A stretch of 64,000 nucleotides of DNA from Sphingomicrobium arenosum (lineage in GTDB: Bacteria; Pseudomonadota; Alphaproteobacteria; Sphingomonadales; Sphingomonadaceae): NCBI RefSeq assembly GCF_026157085.1, contig NZ_JANPVN010000001.1, positions 1,054,001 through 1,118,000 on the forward strand, read 5' to 3'. Position 1 is the stretch's first letter; each line of letters opens with the position of its first letter. The notes beneath the pieces are model-generated. The model was not told where the DNA came from and made no database searches. It saw nothing but the letters and a program-made list of their open reading frames with translations. A program made the translations under genes and the position numbers. Below, in pieces: positions 26,966 through 35,189 of this stretch.

Positions 26966-27591
26966 GCCAGCCCCAACAGCTTGTGCGTCTGGAGCGTCAG
27001 CCGCCACTGCGGCCGCTCCATCACCAGCGCGATCGCCGCGTCGGTATTGGCCTCCACCTCCTCGCCGTCCATCGGCTGGAGGAGGAAATGATCGAAATCC
27101 AATGCCTCGAGCGCATCCATGTCGAAGGGCTGCGGCCACACCAGCTTCAATTCATCGCCCGAGCGCTGGACGAGCTCCGACCCGAATTTGGGGCTGATGC
27201 ACAGCCAGTCGATCCCCGCGGGTGCGGCAATCGTCCCGTTGCTCTCGACCGAGATCCTGAACCCTTGCGCGTGAAGCGCATCGATCAGCGCCGCATCGAG
27301 CTGCAACAAGGGCTCGCCGCCGGTGATCACCACCATCCGGTCGCGCGTGCCCTCGCCCCACAGGCCGGCCACGGCTTCGGCGAGCGCTTCGGCGCTGGCG
27401 AACTTGCCGCCATTCACCCCGTCCGTGCCGACGAAATCGGTATCGCAGAATTGGCACACCGCCTTGGCGCGATCGCGCTCCAGCCCCGACCACAAATTGC
27501 ACCCGGCAAAGCGCAGGAAAACCGCGCGCGCGCCCGCCTGCATGCCCTCACCTTGAAGGGTCAGGAAAATCTCTTTGACCGCATAGGCCAT
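26962..27591 (-). CDS. queE: 7-carboxy-7-deazaguanine synthase (radical SAM)
   Basis: The 209-residue radical SAM enzyme converts 6-carboxytetrahydropterin to CDG on the queuosine/archaeosine pathway. The cluster motif is CNLWSGLERDRAKAVCQFC, the CX14CX2C spacing known for some QueE proteins. MVVITGGEPLLQLD is the GGE motif. It is coupled to queC by a TGATG overlap. No queD gene is nearby. Confidence 0.95.
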   Translation of the reverse strand: MAYAVKEIFLTLQGEGMQAGARAVFLRFAGCNLWSGLERDRAKAVCQFCDTDFVGTDGVNGGKFASAEALAEAVAGLWGEGTRDRMVVITGGEPLLQLDAALIDALHAQGFRISVESNGTIAAPAGIDWLCISPKFGSELVQRSGDELKLVWPQPFDMDALEALDFDHFLLQPMDGEEVEANTDAAIALVMERPQWRLTLQTHKLLGLA

Positions 27592-28280
27592 CAGGCGGGC
27601 ACCACCCCAGCTGCATAGCGCGTCGGATCCTCGAGCCCCGCCTCGACAAACCCCTTGTGCCGGAGCCGGCAGCTGTCACAGCGCCCACAGGCACCGCCAT
27701 CCGCGCCCGGATCATAGCAGCTGTGCGACAGCCCCGCGTCCATCCCCAGCCGCGCCGCCTCGCGCGCGATGTCGGCCTTGGTCATGTCCTGCAAGGGCGT
27801 GCGAATGCGCATCACCTGCCCCTCGTCGCCTGCCTTGGTGGCGAGCTGCGCCAATCGCTCGAACTGGGCGATGAAATCGGGACGACAATCGGGATAGCCC
27901 GAATAGTCGAGGCTGTTCACCCCGATGAAGATGTCGTTGGCTCCGCGCGTCTCGGCATAAGCGAGGCATAGCGACAGGAACACCGTGTTGCGCGCGGGCA
28001 CATAGGTCACCGGAATGCCCTCGCGCACGCCCTCCTTGGGCACGTCGATGTCCGCCGTCAGCGCCGAGCCGCCAAAGGCGGTGAGGTCGAGCGGGAGCAC
28101 CACATGCTCGGCCGCGCCCACATCCGCCGCGATCCGCCCCGCCGCGTCCAATTCGACCCGATGCCGCTGATGGTAATCGATGGTCAGCGCATGAATGGCA
28201 TAGCCCGCCTCGCGCGCCAGCCCCGCACAGACCATCGAATCGAGCCCGCCCGACAACAAAATAACCGCTTTTTTCTTCAT
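27591..28280 (-). CDS. queC: 7-cyano-7-deazaguanine synthase
   Basis: The 229-residue ATP-dependent enzyme converts CDG to preQ0. The PP-loop SGGLDS lies at residues 10-15, and [12 protein letters not shown] and [13 protein letters not shown] are family blocks. A zinc-site cysteine set [17 protein letters not shown] lies near the C-terminus. The start at 28280 ([16 protein letters not shown]) matches the family. An in-frame start at 28328 would add 16 residues. queE follows directly. Confidence 0.96.
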   Translation of the reverse strand: MKKKAVILLSGGLDSMVCAGLAREAGYAIHALTIDYHQRHRVELDAAGRIAADVGAAEHVVLPLDLTAFGGSALTADIDVPKEGVREGIPVTYVPARNTVFLSLCLAYAETRGANDIFIGVNSLDYSGYPDCRPDFIAQFERLAQLATKAGDEGQVMRIRTPLQDMTKADIAREAARLGMDAGLSHSCYDPGADGGACGRCDSCRLRHKGFVEAGLEDPTRYAAGVVPA

Positions 28281-28436
28281 GGGACGGCCCCTTAGGGAAA
28301 AAGCCCCGCGCCGACAAATGCCCCGCACACACCGAGCAGGTCAGTGACGTTTGCTGGCTAGGCGCGAGGAGCGTGGCGATGCAGCGCATCGCGAGCGACC
28401 GAGCAACGACGTCCAGCGGGCGTCAGTGGCCTGCGC

Positions 28437-28847
28437 TCAACAGGCGCCAATGCGCCGGGCATGCAGCGTATCATGGAAGGGCAACCCCTCCTTGATCCCC
28501 TGCGTCACGATGCGCAGCGAGCGCGGCGTCACCACTTGCACCTCGCTCGACCCGAAGCCGCCGCGCGCACAGGTGTATCGCATCAGCGCATTATTGCCCT
28601 CTTCGGACACGGTCATGCGGGTGCACTGGTTGCCGAGATGCTCGAACTGGGCGAGCATCGACACGTCGGCGAGGCAGATGCGGCGCGGCGCCATCCGGCT
28701 GCCCGGCTTGGACACTTCCCACAAGCCCGCCTCGACCTTCGACAGGAGGTGCGGCGCGCCCTTATGCTCGAGCGCAAGCGCCGCCGTCCCGCTGAGGGCA
28801 AGCCCCAGCGCGGCAACACCGATCGTCGCTCGAATCACTCGTTTCAT
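28437..28847 (-). CDS. Exported hypothetical protein (DUF3617-like)
   Basis: The 136-residue product has a signal peptide (MKRVIRATIGVAALGLALSG, cut near ALA-LE). The mature part has the layout KVEAGLWEVSKPGSR...RRICLADVSMLAQFEH...C, similar in outline to DUF3617 proteins with paired cysteines. The start at 28847 has AAAAGAGACACG upstream. It is the last gene after argD-hslO (34-nt gap). Function unknown; the family call is tentative. Confidence 0.65.
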   Translation of the reverse strand: MKRVIRATIGVAALGLALSGTAALALEHKGAPHLLSKVEAGLWEVSKPGSRMAPRRICLADVSMLAQFEHLGNQCTRMTVSEEGNNALMRYTCARGGFGSSEVQVVTPRSLRIVTQGIKEGLPFHDTLHARRIGAC

Positions 28848-28881
28848 CGTGTCTCTTTTAGCAGATTTGGATGAACGACAG

Positions 28882-29826
28882 TTAAACGTCGTCCGCTTTC
28901 CCGTCTGATTCCGGGACATCCGCGGTCATCGGCGCAATCGGGAAGCTGGTCGCGCAGAAGGCGCAGTCGACCCGGATGAAGCCATCCTCGGCGACCATAT
29001 GCGCCTGTTCCTCGGGCGGGAAACGCGCGATCACGCTCTTGATATATTCCGGCGAGCAACGACAGCCCTTGGACAGGCCGGTGCCCTCGAGCAGCCGCAC
29101 CTCGTCCTCCTCGTGGAAGAGTCGCCACAGCAAGTCGTCGAGCGACAGGCCGGTGTCGACCAGCTCGCCCGGTTTCACCGAGCCCGCGAGGATGGCGACA
29201 TGCGGCCAATCGGGATGATCGAGCTTGGTATGGAGCCGGTCCCGTCCTTCCTCGCCCTCGGGAAGGTGCTGGAACATCAGCCCGCCCGCGACCCAATGGC
29301 CGTCCGTCTTTTCGGCATGAACGCGCACCAGGCTCGGGATCTGCTCGGACTGGGCGAAATAGCTTTGCGCCACCTCGCCGATATCCTCGCCCTCGATCGG
29401 CGCAATCCCCTGATAGCGCTCCTTGCGGCTTGGCTGGTCGAAGGTGATCGCGAGATAGCCCTTGCCGAACAGCTGGAACAGCGTCGGCTCGGGCCCCGCC
29501 TCGGCGAGCCGGTCGCCGTCATATTTGACATGGCCGCGCAGCTGCCCTTGCAAATAATCGCACACCAGCAGTTCGACGATCCCATTCTCGGTCTGCGCCT
29601 GCATGGTGATCTGCCCCTTCTCGTCCTTGAGAAGAGAGCCCAGCAGCGCCGCCAGCGTCAGCGCCTCGGCGAGCAATTTCTCGATCACCGGCGGATACGC
29701 ATGCGGCGCGAGGATGGCGTCCAAGGCGTGCGACAGGCGCACCAGCCGCCCGCGCGCGCCGCGCGTCGGCAACATCGCCCCGACGACGACATCCTCGGTC
29801 AGGCTGGCACGCTGCTGATCGCTCAT
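28882..29826 (-). CDS. hslO: Redox-regulated chaperone Hsp33
   Basis: The 314-residue cytoplasmic holdase is switched on by oxidation of a C-terminal zinc centre. The zinc-binding cysteines appear as CRC (in KGCRCSPEYIKSV) and CAFC (in VDCAFCATSF), the CXC...CXXC pattern. It overlaps argD by 1 nt (TAATG). In many alphaproteobacteria argF lies between argD and hslO; it is absent here. Length is normal. Confidence 0.95.
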   Translation of the reverse strand: MSDQQRASLTEDVVVGAMLPTRGARGRLVRLSHALDAILAPHAYPPVIEKLLAEALTLAALLGSLLKDEKGQITMQAQTENGIVELLVCDYLQGQLRGHVKYDGDRLAEAGPEPTLFQLFGKGYLAITFDQPSRKERYQGIAPIEGEDIGEVAQSYFAQSEQIPSLVRVHAEKTDGHWVAGGLMFQHLPEGEEGRDRLHTKLDHPDWPHVAILAGSVKPGELVDTGLSLDDLLWRLFHEEDEVRLLEGTGLSKGCRCSPEYIKSVIARFPPEEQAHMVAEDGFIRVDCAFCATSFPIAPMTADVPESDGKADDV

Positions 29827-31016
29827 TACTTACCCGGGACCTCATATTTGCCGGCCGCCGCCGACAGCTTCTCGACGAACTCGCTGATATGCGCATCGGT
29901 GATGTTCAAGGGCGGCAGCACGCGCATCACATTGTCCCCCGCCGCGACTGCGAGCAGCCCCTGCCCGCGCAGCCAGCCGACGAAATCGCGCACCACCACA
30001 TCCTCGTGCATCTTGATGCCGAGCATCAGCCCCATGCCGCGCATGCTGACGAACTTGTCGGGATGGTTGCCCATCATCTGCTCGAGCGCGCCGCGCAGCC
30101 GCTCGCCGGTCGCCTTCACGCCGTCGAGGAATTCGTCGTTTGCCACGACATCGAGCACCGCCTCGACCGCCGCCATGGCGAGCGGGTTACCGCCATAGGT
30201 CGAACCATGCGTGCCGAAGGTCATGCCCTTGGCGGCATGTTCGGTGGCAAGACAGGCGCCGACGGGAAAACCGCCGCCAAGCCCCTTGGCACTCGCCAGC
30301 ACGTCGGGCGTGATGCCATATTGCTCATAGGCGTAAAGCGTGCCGGTGCGCGCCACGCCGCACTGCACTTCATCCAGACCCAGCAGCAGGCCGTGCTTGT
30401 CGGCCAGCTTGCGAAGGCCCTGCATAAACTCCCGGCTCGCCGGACGGATACCGCCCTCGCCCTGCACCGGCTCGACGATGAAGCCCGCCGTCGTGTCGGT
30501 AATCGCCGCCTCTGCCGCCTCGAGATTGTCGAACTCGACATAGGTGAAGCCGGGCAACAGCGGCTCGAACCCGTCGTGCAGCTTTTCCTGGTTGGCGGCG
30601 CTGATAGTCGCCATCGTGCGCCCGTGGAAGGCGTTCTTGAAGGTGATGATGTCCTTCTTGTGCGGATTGCCGTCGACAACATGGAAGCGGCGAATCGTCT
30701 TGATCATGCACTCGACCGATTCGGCGCCCGAATTGGTGAAGAAGACGGTGTCGGCAAAGCTGTTGTCGACCAGCCGCTGCGCACAGGCCTCGCCCTGCGG
30801 GCTGCCATAGAGGTTCGACACGTGCATGAGCGTCGCGGCCTGCTTCTGGATCGCGCCGACGAGGTGCGGATGATCGTGCCCGAGGAGGTTCACCGCGATG
30901 CCGCTCGCGAAATCGAGCCACTTTTCGCCATTCTCGCCATAGAGATAGGGCCCCTCGCCCTTGACCGGACGGACGTCGCAACGGGGATAGACCGGCATCA
31001 GCGCGGGAATGGACAT
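29826..31016 (-). CDS. argD: Acetylornithine aminotransferase (class III, PLP)
   Basis: The 396-residue PLP enzyme acts in arginine (and possibly lysine) biosynthesis. Family blocks are GEKWLDFASGIAVNLLGHDHP, FFTNSGAESVE, KNAFHGRTMATIS, GFIVEPVQGEGGI, LLLGLDEVQCGVARTG and the PLP-lysine region DVLASAKGLGGGFPVGA. The start at 31016 has CCCAAGGAGCATAC upstream; the frame upstream has no family counterpart. hslO follows. Confidence 0.94.
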   Translation of the reverse strand: MSIPALMPVYPRCDVRPVKGEGPYLYGENGEKWLDFASGIAVNLLGHDHPHLVGAIQKQAATLMHVSNLYGSPQGEACAQRLVDNSFADTVFFTNSGAESVECMIKTIRRFHVVDGNPHKKDIITFKNAFHGRTMATISAANQEKLHDGFEPLLPGFTYVEFDNLEAAEAAITDTTAGFIVEPVQGEGGIRPASREFMQGLRKLADKHGLLLGLDEVQCGVARTGTLYAYEQYGITPDVLASAKGLGGGFPVGACLATEHAAKGMTFGTHGSTYGGNPLAMAAVEAVLDVVANDEFLDGVKATGERLRGALEQMMGNHPDKFVSMRGMGLMLGIKMHEDVVVRDFVGWLRGQGLLAVAAGDNVMRVLPPLNITDAHISEFVEKLSAAAGKYEVPGK

Positions 31017-31103
31017 GTATGCTCCTTGGGTATTGAGGGGCACGCGCTTGGCTGCACCGCGCCCCCTTGGTTCTCTCCTATGTGGGCTCGATAGCGCCAA
31101 AGA

Positions 31104-31141
31104 AAAGGCGCCGCCACCCGTGTTCGGGGGACGGCGCCTTT
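31104..31141 (-). terminator. Intrinsic terminator for the DRY-repeat gene
   Basis: AAAGGCGCCG (31104-31113)/CGGCGCCTTT (31132-31141) forms a 10-bp stem with T-tracts on both sides, 52 nt after the stop of the minus-strand gene at 31193. argD starts beyond it. Confidence 0.8.
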
Positions 31142-31192
31142 CTTGCGGCGGAGACCGGGGGACGTGCCCCCGCCGGACAATGGGTTCAGGCC

Positions 31193-31837
31193 CTAGCGGC
31201 GACGCTCGTAACGGCGCTCGTCATAATCCCGACGCTCCCAGCGATCGTCGCGATCGTAGCGATCGTCGTCGTTCCAGTAGCGGTCGCGATCGCCCTGATA
31301 GCCATAGCCGTACTGGTTCCAGCGACGCCCGTCGCGCAGGTCGCGCTGGATGTCGCGGCGCAAGTTGCGAATGCCCTGGATCGAGGCGCGATATTCGCCG
31401 CGATTGAGGCCGTTGCGGCTCATCCGGTCGATGCGGCGCTGGAGCCGCTCGGCCTTGCGATCGAGCTTGCGGAACTCGCCCCGCTCGAACGCGCCCTGCC
31501 GAGCGAAATAGCGGATATCCTGCCGCATCTGGCCGACGCGGTTCTGCAATTCGCGGACCTTGCCATAAGCGAAGTGGCGCTGGACATTGTAGCGACCGCT
31601 GCGATCATAGCCCCAATTGTCATAGCCATAGCGGTCATAGCGGTCATAGCGGTCATAGCGGTCATAGCGGTCATAGCGGTCATAGCGATCGCCGCGCTGC
31701 TGATACGGCTGGTAGGCATTGCCCACGCCGATGGCGACCGAGACATTGGGCGCAGCGCTGGCCGCGCTGGCGGCGGTCGGCACCGCGATCACGCCCGCCC
31801 CGAGGGCGGCGCTCAGTCCGATAAGAAACTTGTTCAT
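31193..31837 (-). CDS. Exported basic, Arg/Tyr/Asp-repeat protein
   Basis: The 214-residue product has a signal peptide (MNKFLIGLSAALGAGVIAV..., cut near ASA-AP). The mature protein has a run of seven DRY triplets (around residues 51-71), then a predicted helical region with many basic residues (REL, RVGQMRQDIRYF, RKLDRKAERLQRRIDRM). An R/Y/D-rich tail follows. It resembles exported RcnB/YXWGXW-like charged-repeat proteins seen in sphingomonads only in composition. The DRY run comes from a 9-bp DNA repeat. The start at 31837 has AAGGAGTGCCCC upstream. Confidence 0.75.
   Translation of the reverse strand: MNKFLIGLSAALGAGVIAVPTAASAASAAPNVSVAIGVGNAYQPYQQRGDRYDRYDRYDRYDRYDRYDRYGYDNWGYDRSGRYNVQRHFAYGKVRELQNRVGQMRQDIRYFARQGAFERGEFRKLDRKAERLQRRIDRMSRNGLNRGEYRASIQGIRNLRRDIQRDLRDGRRWNQYGYGYQGDRDRYWNDDDRYDRDDRWERRDYDERRYERRR
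31631..31684. repeat. 9-bp tandem repeat (six perfect copies of GCGGTCATA)
   Basis: Units at 31631-31639, 31640-31648, 31649-31657, 31658-31666, 31667-31675 and 31676-31684 are identical. They encode DRY/RYD on the minus strand, and the frame is kept because the unit is nine bases. There are no spacers, so this is not CRISPR. Confidence 0.9.
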
Positions 31838-31902
31838 GGGGCACTCCTTCACTTGGGAAACTCTCGATGTCCCCAAGCTGGCCCATGCCGCGTGTGGCTT
31901 CA

Positions 31903-31952
31903 CTGAATACGTATGTAAGCCAGCGTTCAGGCCGGTAAAAACGCTAGCGTTT
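31903..31952. promoter_or_regulatory. CTGAA-N18-TTCAG dyad and 14-bp palindrome upstream of the DRY gene
   Basis: CTGAA (31903-31907) and TTCAG (31926-31930) form a dyad that contains TACGTA. AAACGCTAGCGTTT (31939-31952) is a perfect 14-bp palindrome with a T-rich 3' side on the minus strand. The latter may be the terminator of the ABC permease gene (which ends at 31969), the former part of the DRY-gene control region. Both roles are inference. Confidence 0.4.
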
Positions 31953-31968
31953 CAATCGCTTGAGCACC

Positions 31969-32799
31969 CTAATTCTTGATTTTCCAGCCCGTCGACAGCA
32001 GCCGGTAGCACAAAGCGAACAGGCCTGCGTTCAGGATCGCGAGCCCGATCGCGCCGACCATCACGGGCGAGTCGGCCACCCCGATGAAGCCGTAACGAAA
32101 ACCCGAGATGACGTAGAAGAATGGATTGGCGTGGCTCGCCGCCTGAAAGCTCTCGCTCAAGGCCTCGACCGAATAGAAGGTGCCCGACAGGAGCGCGAGC
32201 GGCGCCACCACGAAATTGGTCACCATCGCGGCATGGTCGAACTTCTCCGCCCAGAAGCTCGTCAGCAGCCCGAGGAAGGACAGCAGCAGCGTCCCCATCA
32301 ACCCGAACCACAGCGCCGCCAGCGGATGCACCGGCACCACGCTCACGCCCGGCCACAGCGCCATCACCAGCCACACCGCGCCGCCGACGAGGAAGCCGCG
32401 CGTGACCGAAGCGCCGACCAGCCCCGCCATCAGCTCGCCCGTCGACAGGGGCGGCATGAGATAATCGACGATCGTCCCTTGGATCTTGCCGACCAGCAGC
32501 GAGAAGCTGGCATTGGCGAAGGCCGCCTGGATCATCCCCATGACGATCAGCCCGGGGGCGAGGAAATCGGCGAAGGGCACCCCCATCATCTCGCGCCCGC
32601 CGCGCCCGAGCGCGATGGTGAAGATGGCGAGATACAGCAGCGTCGTCACCGCCGGTCCCCAGACGGTTTGCAGCTGGACCTTGAAAAAGCGCCGCACCTC
32701 CTTGACATAGAGGGTCTTGAGACCGCCCCAATTCACGGCGCCGAGGATCGGCTGGCCATATGGGGCGTTCGACCATGACGGATGCTGCTTGTCGTCCAT
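31969..32799 (-). CDS. ABC-2 type transporter permease
   Basis: The 276-residue protein has about six TM helices and the ABC-2 permease layout: FADFLAPGLIVMGMIQAAFANASFSLL, the GTIVDYLMPPLSTGELM block and LSGTFYSVEALSESFQ near the end. Such permeases export lipids, polysaccharides or drugs with a separate ATPase. No ATPase gene is adjacent here. It starts 66 nt from gcrA on the opposite strand. Substrate unknown. Confidence 0.88.
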   Translation of the reverse strand: MDDKQHPSWSNAPYGQPILGAVNWGGLKTLYVKEVRRFFKVQLQTVWGPAVTTLLYLAIFTIALGRGGREMMGVPFADFLAPGLIVMGMIQAAFANASFSLLVGKIQGTIVDYLMPPLSTGELMAGLVGASVTRGFLVGGAVWLVMALWPGVSVVPVHPLAALWFGLMGTLLLSFLGLLTSFWAEKFDHAAMVTNFVVAPLALLSGTFYSVEALSESFQAASHANPFFYVISGFRYGFIGVADSPVMVGAIGLAILNAGLFALCYRLLSTGWKIKN

Positions 32800-32865
32800 G
32801 ACCGCCTCGCCTATCGGGGCGGCACGACGATGACAATGATGAACCCTCAACGGGTGGAGAGAATA

Positions 32866-33600
32866 TTGAGCTGGACCGACGAGCGGATCGATCGCCTGAA
32901 AGCCATGTGGGCGGAAGGCAAGACCGCCAGCCAAATCGCCGAGGACCTTGGCGGGGTGAGCCGCAATGCCGTCATCGGCAAGGCGCATCGCCTTGGCCTC
33001 GAATCGCGTCCCTCGCCGGTCAAGGCGGGCGAGAAGAAGAAAACGGCGGCCAAGAAGGCGCCCGCCGCCAAGAAGGCCGCCGCGCCCAAGAAGGCGGCTG
33101 CGGCGCCCAAGAAAGCCGCTGCGCCCAAGAAGGAAGCGCCCGCCGTGCCGCCCGCCGCCAAGAAGGCAGCGCCGGCCAAGCCCAACCCGGCCCGCGCTGC
33201 CAAGCCGACTCCTGAAACGGCGGCTGCGGCGCCGGCGGCCAAGGCTGATGAGGGCAAGAAGGGCCCACAATATCGTTCGGTCGGCCCCGGCGGTTTCGTG
33301 CGCCAGGGTCCGTCCGACCAGCAGGCCCCGATCCCGCCTGCGCCGCCGCGCCGCCTGATCCCTGAAAAGCCCAGCGCCGAGGTCGCCGACAAGACCTCGC
33401 TGCTCGACTTGAACGATCGCGTTTGCCGCTGGCCGATGGGCCATCCGGGCGAACCCGATTTCCATTTCTGCGGACAGAAGGCCAATCCGGGCTTTCCTTA
33501 TTGCGTCGACCATTGCGGGGTCGCCTATCAGGCGCAGCTTCCGCGCCGCGACCGCAAGCCCCCGCCCCCGCTGCCCTTCGGCGGCCCGCGGGTCCGCTAG
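32866..33600 (+). CDS. gcrA: GcrA cell-cycle regulator with a long Lys/Ala-rich linker
   Basis: GcrA is a sigma-70-binding cell-cycle activator of alphaproteobacteria that acts at GANTC-methylated promoters. The N-terminus LSWTDERIDRLKAMWAEG and SQIAEDLGGVSRNAVIGKAH is the GcrA DNA-binding domain; the C-terminal RVCRWPMGHPGEPDFHFCGQ with paired Cys is the sigma-70-contact domain. I place the start at TTG 32866 because GGAGA lies 5 nt before it and family members start at SWTDER. An ATG at 32830 would add 12 residues. Between the domains lies a roughly 80-residue linker of repeated AKKA/APKK units. 244 residues from TTG. Confidence 0.92.
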   Translation: MSWTDERIDRLKAMWAEGKTASQIAEDLGGVSRNAVIGKAHRLGLESRPSPVKAGEKKKTAAKKAPAAKKAAAPKKAAAAPKKAAAPKKEAPAVPPAAKKAAPAKPNPARAAKPTPETAAAAPAAKADEGKKGPQYRSVGPGGFVRQGPSDQQAPIPPAPPRRLIPEKPSAEVADKTSLLDLNDRVCRWPMGHPGEPDFHFCGQKANPGFPYCVDHCGVAYQAQLPRRDRKPPPPLPFGGPRVR

Positions 33601-33616
33601 ACTAGAGAACGAGAAG

Positions 33617-33647
33617 AAAGGCCTCGGCGCATCGCCGGGGCCTTTTT
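33617..33647 (+). terminator. Intrinsic terminator after gcrA
   Basis: AAAGGCCTCGGCG (33617-33629) pairs with the GCCGGGGCCTTT arm on the right, followed by TTTT, 16 nt after the gcrA stop. Confidence 0.82.
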
Positions 33648-33666
33648 CGTAGGCGTCAGGCAATCC

Positions 33667-33682
33667 TACGACAAATGTAATC
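33667..33682. promoter_or_regulatory. BlaI/MecI-like operator half-palindrome upstream of a serine-hydrolase gene
   Basis: TACGACAAATGTAATC matches the consensus TACTACATATGTAGTA at 12 of 16 positions by eye and has an ACA-AA-TGT core. The next gene is a beta-lactamase-family protein, the usual context of BlaI control. No blaI gene is in the window. Tentative. Confidence 0.3.
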
Positions 33683-33785
33683 GCCAGTTCGACGAACGAC
33701 CATCACGGCGGTTGTGAACACCGCGTCGCCCCTGCATGACTGGCGCGAAACATTCCTCACGTTGCTGATCAGGAATCGCCATCTC

Positions 33786-35156
33786 ATGAGCCTCACCGTC
33801 GCCGCCGCGCTGGCAATCGCCCTCGCGCCCGATCCCATTTACAGCGATGAAAAGGTCGTTCGCATCACCCGCGGCGATCGACCCGCCATCGACTGGACGC
33901 TGACCCCCGAGGTAGACATTGACCGCCTCCCTGTCGCCTGCCCGCGCCAAGGCCATGTCACCGTCCTGATCGAGACCGACCACGAAACCCGGCGCTTCGA
34001 GATGAGCGGGCGCGACAGGATCGATGTCGATATCATCCATGACGGCAAGGCCGCCACCACGCGGCTCGATTGCACGCCGGAGCGGTTGCGCTTTGCCGGC
34101 GACTATCGCAACGACACCCTCGCCGACCCGCTGCTCGCTGCGCTGCATGGGCCGACCCTCGCTGGTCATGTCACCCGCATGCTCGACGAGCGCATGGTGC
34201 CGGGCGCCGCGATTGCTGTCGTGCGCGGCGGCGAGGCGATCTATGCGCGCGGGTTCGGCAACAATGGTCCGCTGGATTCGCGCCGGACCGCGCCCGACCA
34301 GCCTTTCCGCCTCGCCTCGGCGACCAAGGCGCTCACCAGCCTCGTCATCGCCAGCCTCGTCGAGGATGGCCTCATCGCGCTCGATGCCCCAGTCGCCACC
34401 TATTTGCCCGAAGCCCCCGCTAGCTGGGGAAGCATCAAGGTTCGCCATCTGATGAGCCACAGCGCCGGGATCGCGCGCATCATCGATCGCGCCTTCGTCG
34501 AAATGCCGCCCGAAGACACGGACGCCCTGACCCGCGAGGACATCTTCGCGACCCTGCGCGCCCGCCCGGTCGATTTCGGGCCCGGCGAAGCGCACAGCTA
34601 TCGTCAGTCCAACTATGCCGTCCTCGGCCTCATCGCCGAGCGCGTGAGCGGAAAGGCATGGCGCGATCTCCTCGCCGAGCGCGTGCTTGCGCCTGCCGGC
34701 ATGACCGATACGCGGTTCGCGACGCGCCACCTCGACGGCCCGAACGATTACGAATTGGACGCCGACTGGACCTACCACCGCGCCACCTACCATTATCCCA
34801 GCGCGCTCGATCCAGCTGGCGGCCTCGTCACCACCGCAAGCGATATGGCGCGCCTGTTCGCGGCCCTGTCGCGCGGCGACATCGTCGACTTGGGGCTCTA
34901 CACGCAAGCGCTTTTCGATCCCGCGCATGAAGCCGCCGACAGCGAATACAGCCTTGGCAGCGTCCTCGAGCAATTCGAGACGGGCCGCAGCTTCGGCCAT
35001 TCGGGAGGCGATATGGCCGATATCCGCTATTTCCCCGATTTGGACGTCGGCATCATCGTCCTTACCAACCGCACCGGCGCGATGATGGCCCAGGACCTCG
35101 CCCGCGAGATTTCCGAATTGATCGCGGGGCCGATGGGCGCTTGCCAAGACTGCTAG
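33786..35156 (+). CDS. Serine hydrolase of the beta-lactamase family
   Basis: The 456-residue product has a short signal-like N-terminus (MSLTVAAALAIALAPDPIYS), an N-terminal domain of about 110 residues, and a class C-like domain. SxxK is SATK (178-181). The YxN site reads YRQ (272-274, in HSYRQSNYAVLG), an Asn-to-Gln change also seen in some family esterases. HxG is HSG (405-407). The start at ATG 33786 has AGGA upstream; a GTG at 33714 would extend it by 24 residues. It begins a run of hydrolase genes. Confidence 0.83.
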   Translation: MSLTVAAALAIALAPDPIYSDEKVVRITRGDRPAIDWTLTPEVDIDRLPVACPRQGHVTVLIETDHETRRFEMSGRDRIDVDIIHDGKAATTRLDCTPERLRFAGDYRNDTLADPLLAALHGPTLAGHVTRMLDERMVPGAAIAVVRGGEAIYARGFGNNGPLDSRRTAPDQPFRLASATKALTSLVIASLVEDGLIALDAPVATYLPEAPASWGSIKVRHLMSHSAGIARIIDRAFVEMPPEDTDALTREDIFATLRARPVDFGPGEAHSYRQSNYAVLGLIAERVSGKAWRDLLAERVLAPAGMTDTRFATRHLDGPNDYELDADWTYHRATYHYPSALDPAGGLVTTASDMARLFAALSRGDIVDLGLYTQALFDPAHEAADSEYSLGSVLEQFETGRSFGHSGGDMADIRYFPDLDVGIIVLTNRTGAMMAQDLAREISELIAGPMGACQDC

Positions 35157-35189
35157 GGCCGCGCACATTCCCTGAAAAGGGGGAAGCGC

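Noticed and set aside
28281..28436. preQ1 riboswitch for queC
   Set aside because: No aptamer-like pattern visible in the upstream 155 nt; only low-information GC sequence is seen.
31631..31684. Possible CRISPR array
   Set aside because: Contiguous identical 9-mers with no spacers, inside a coding gene.
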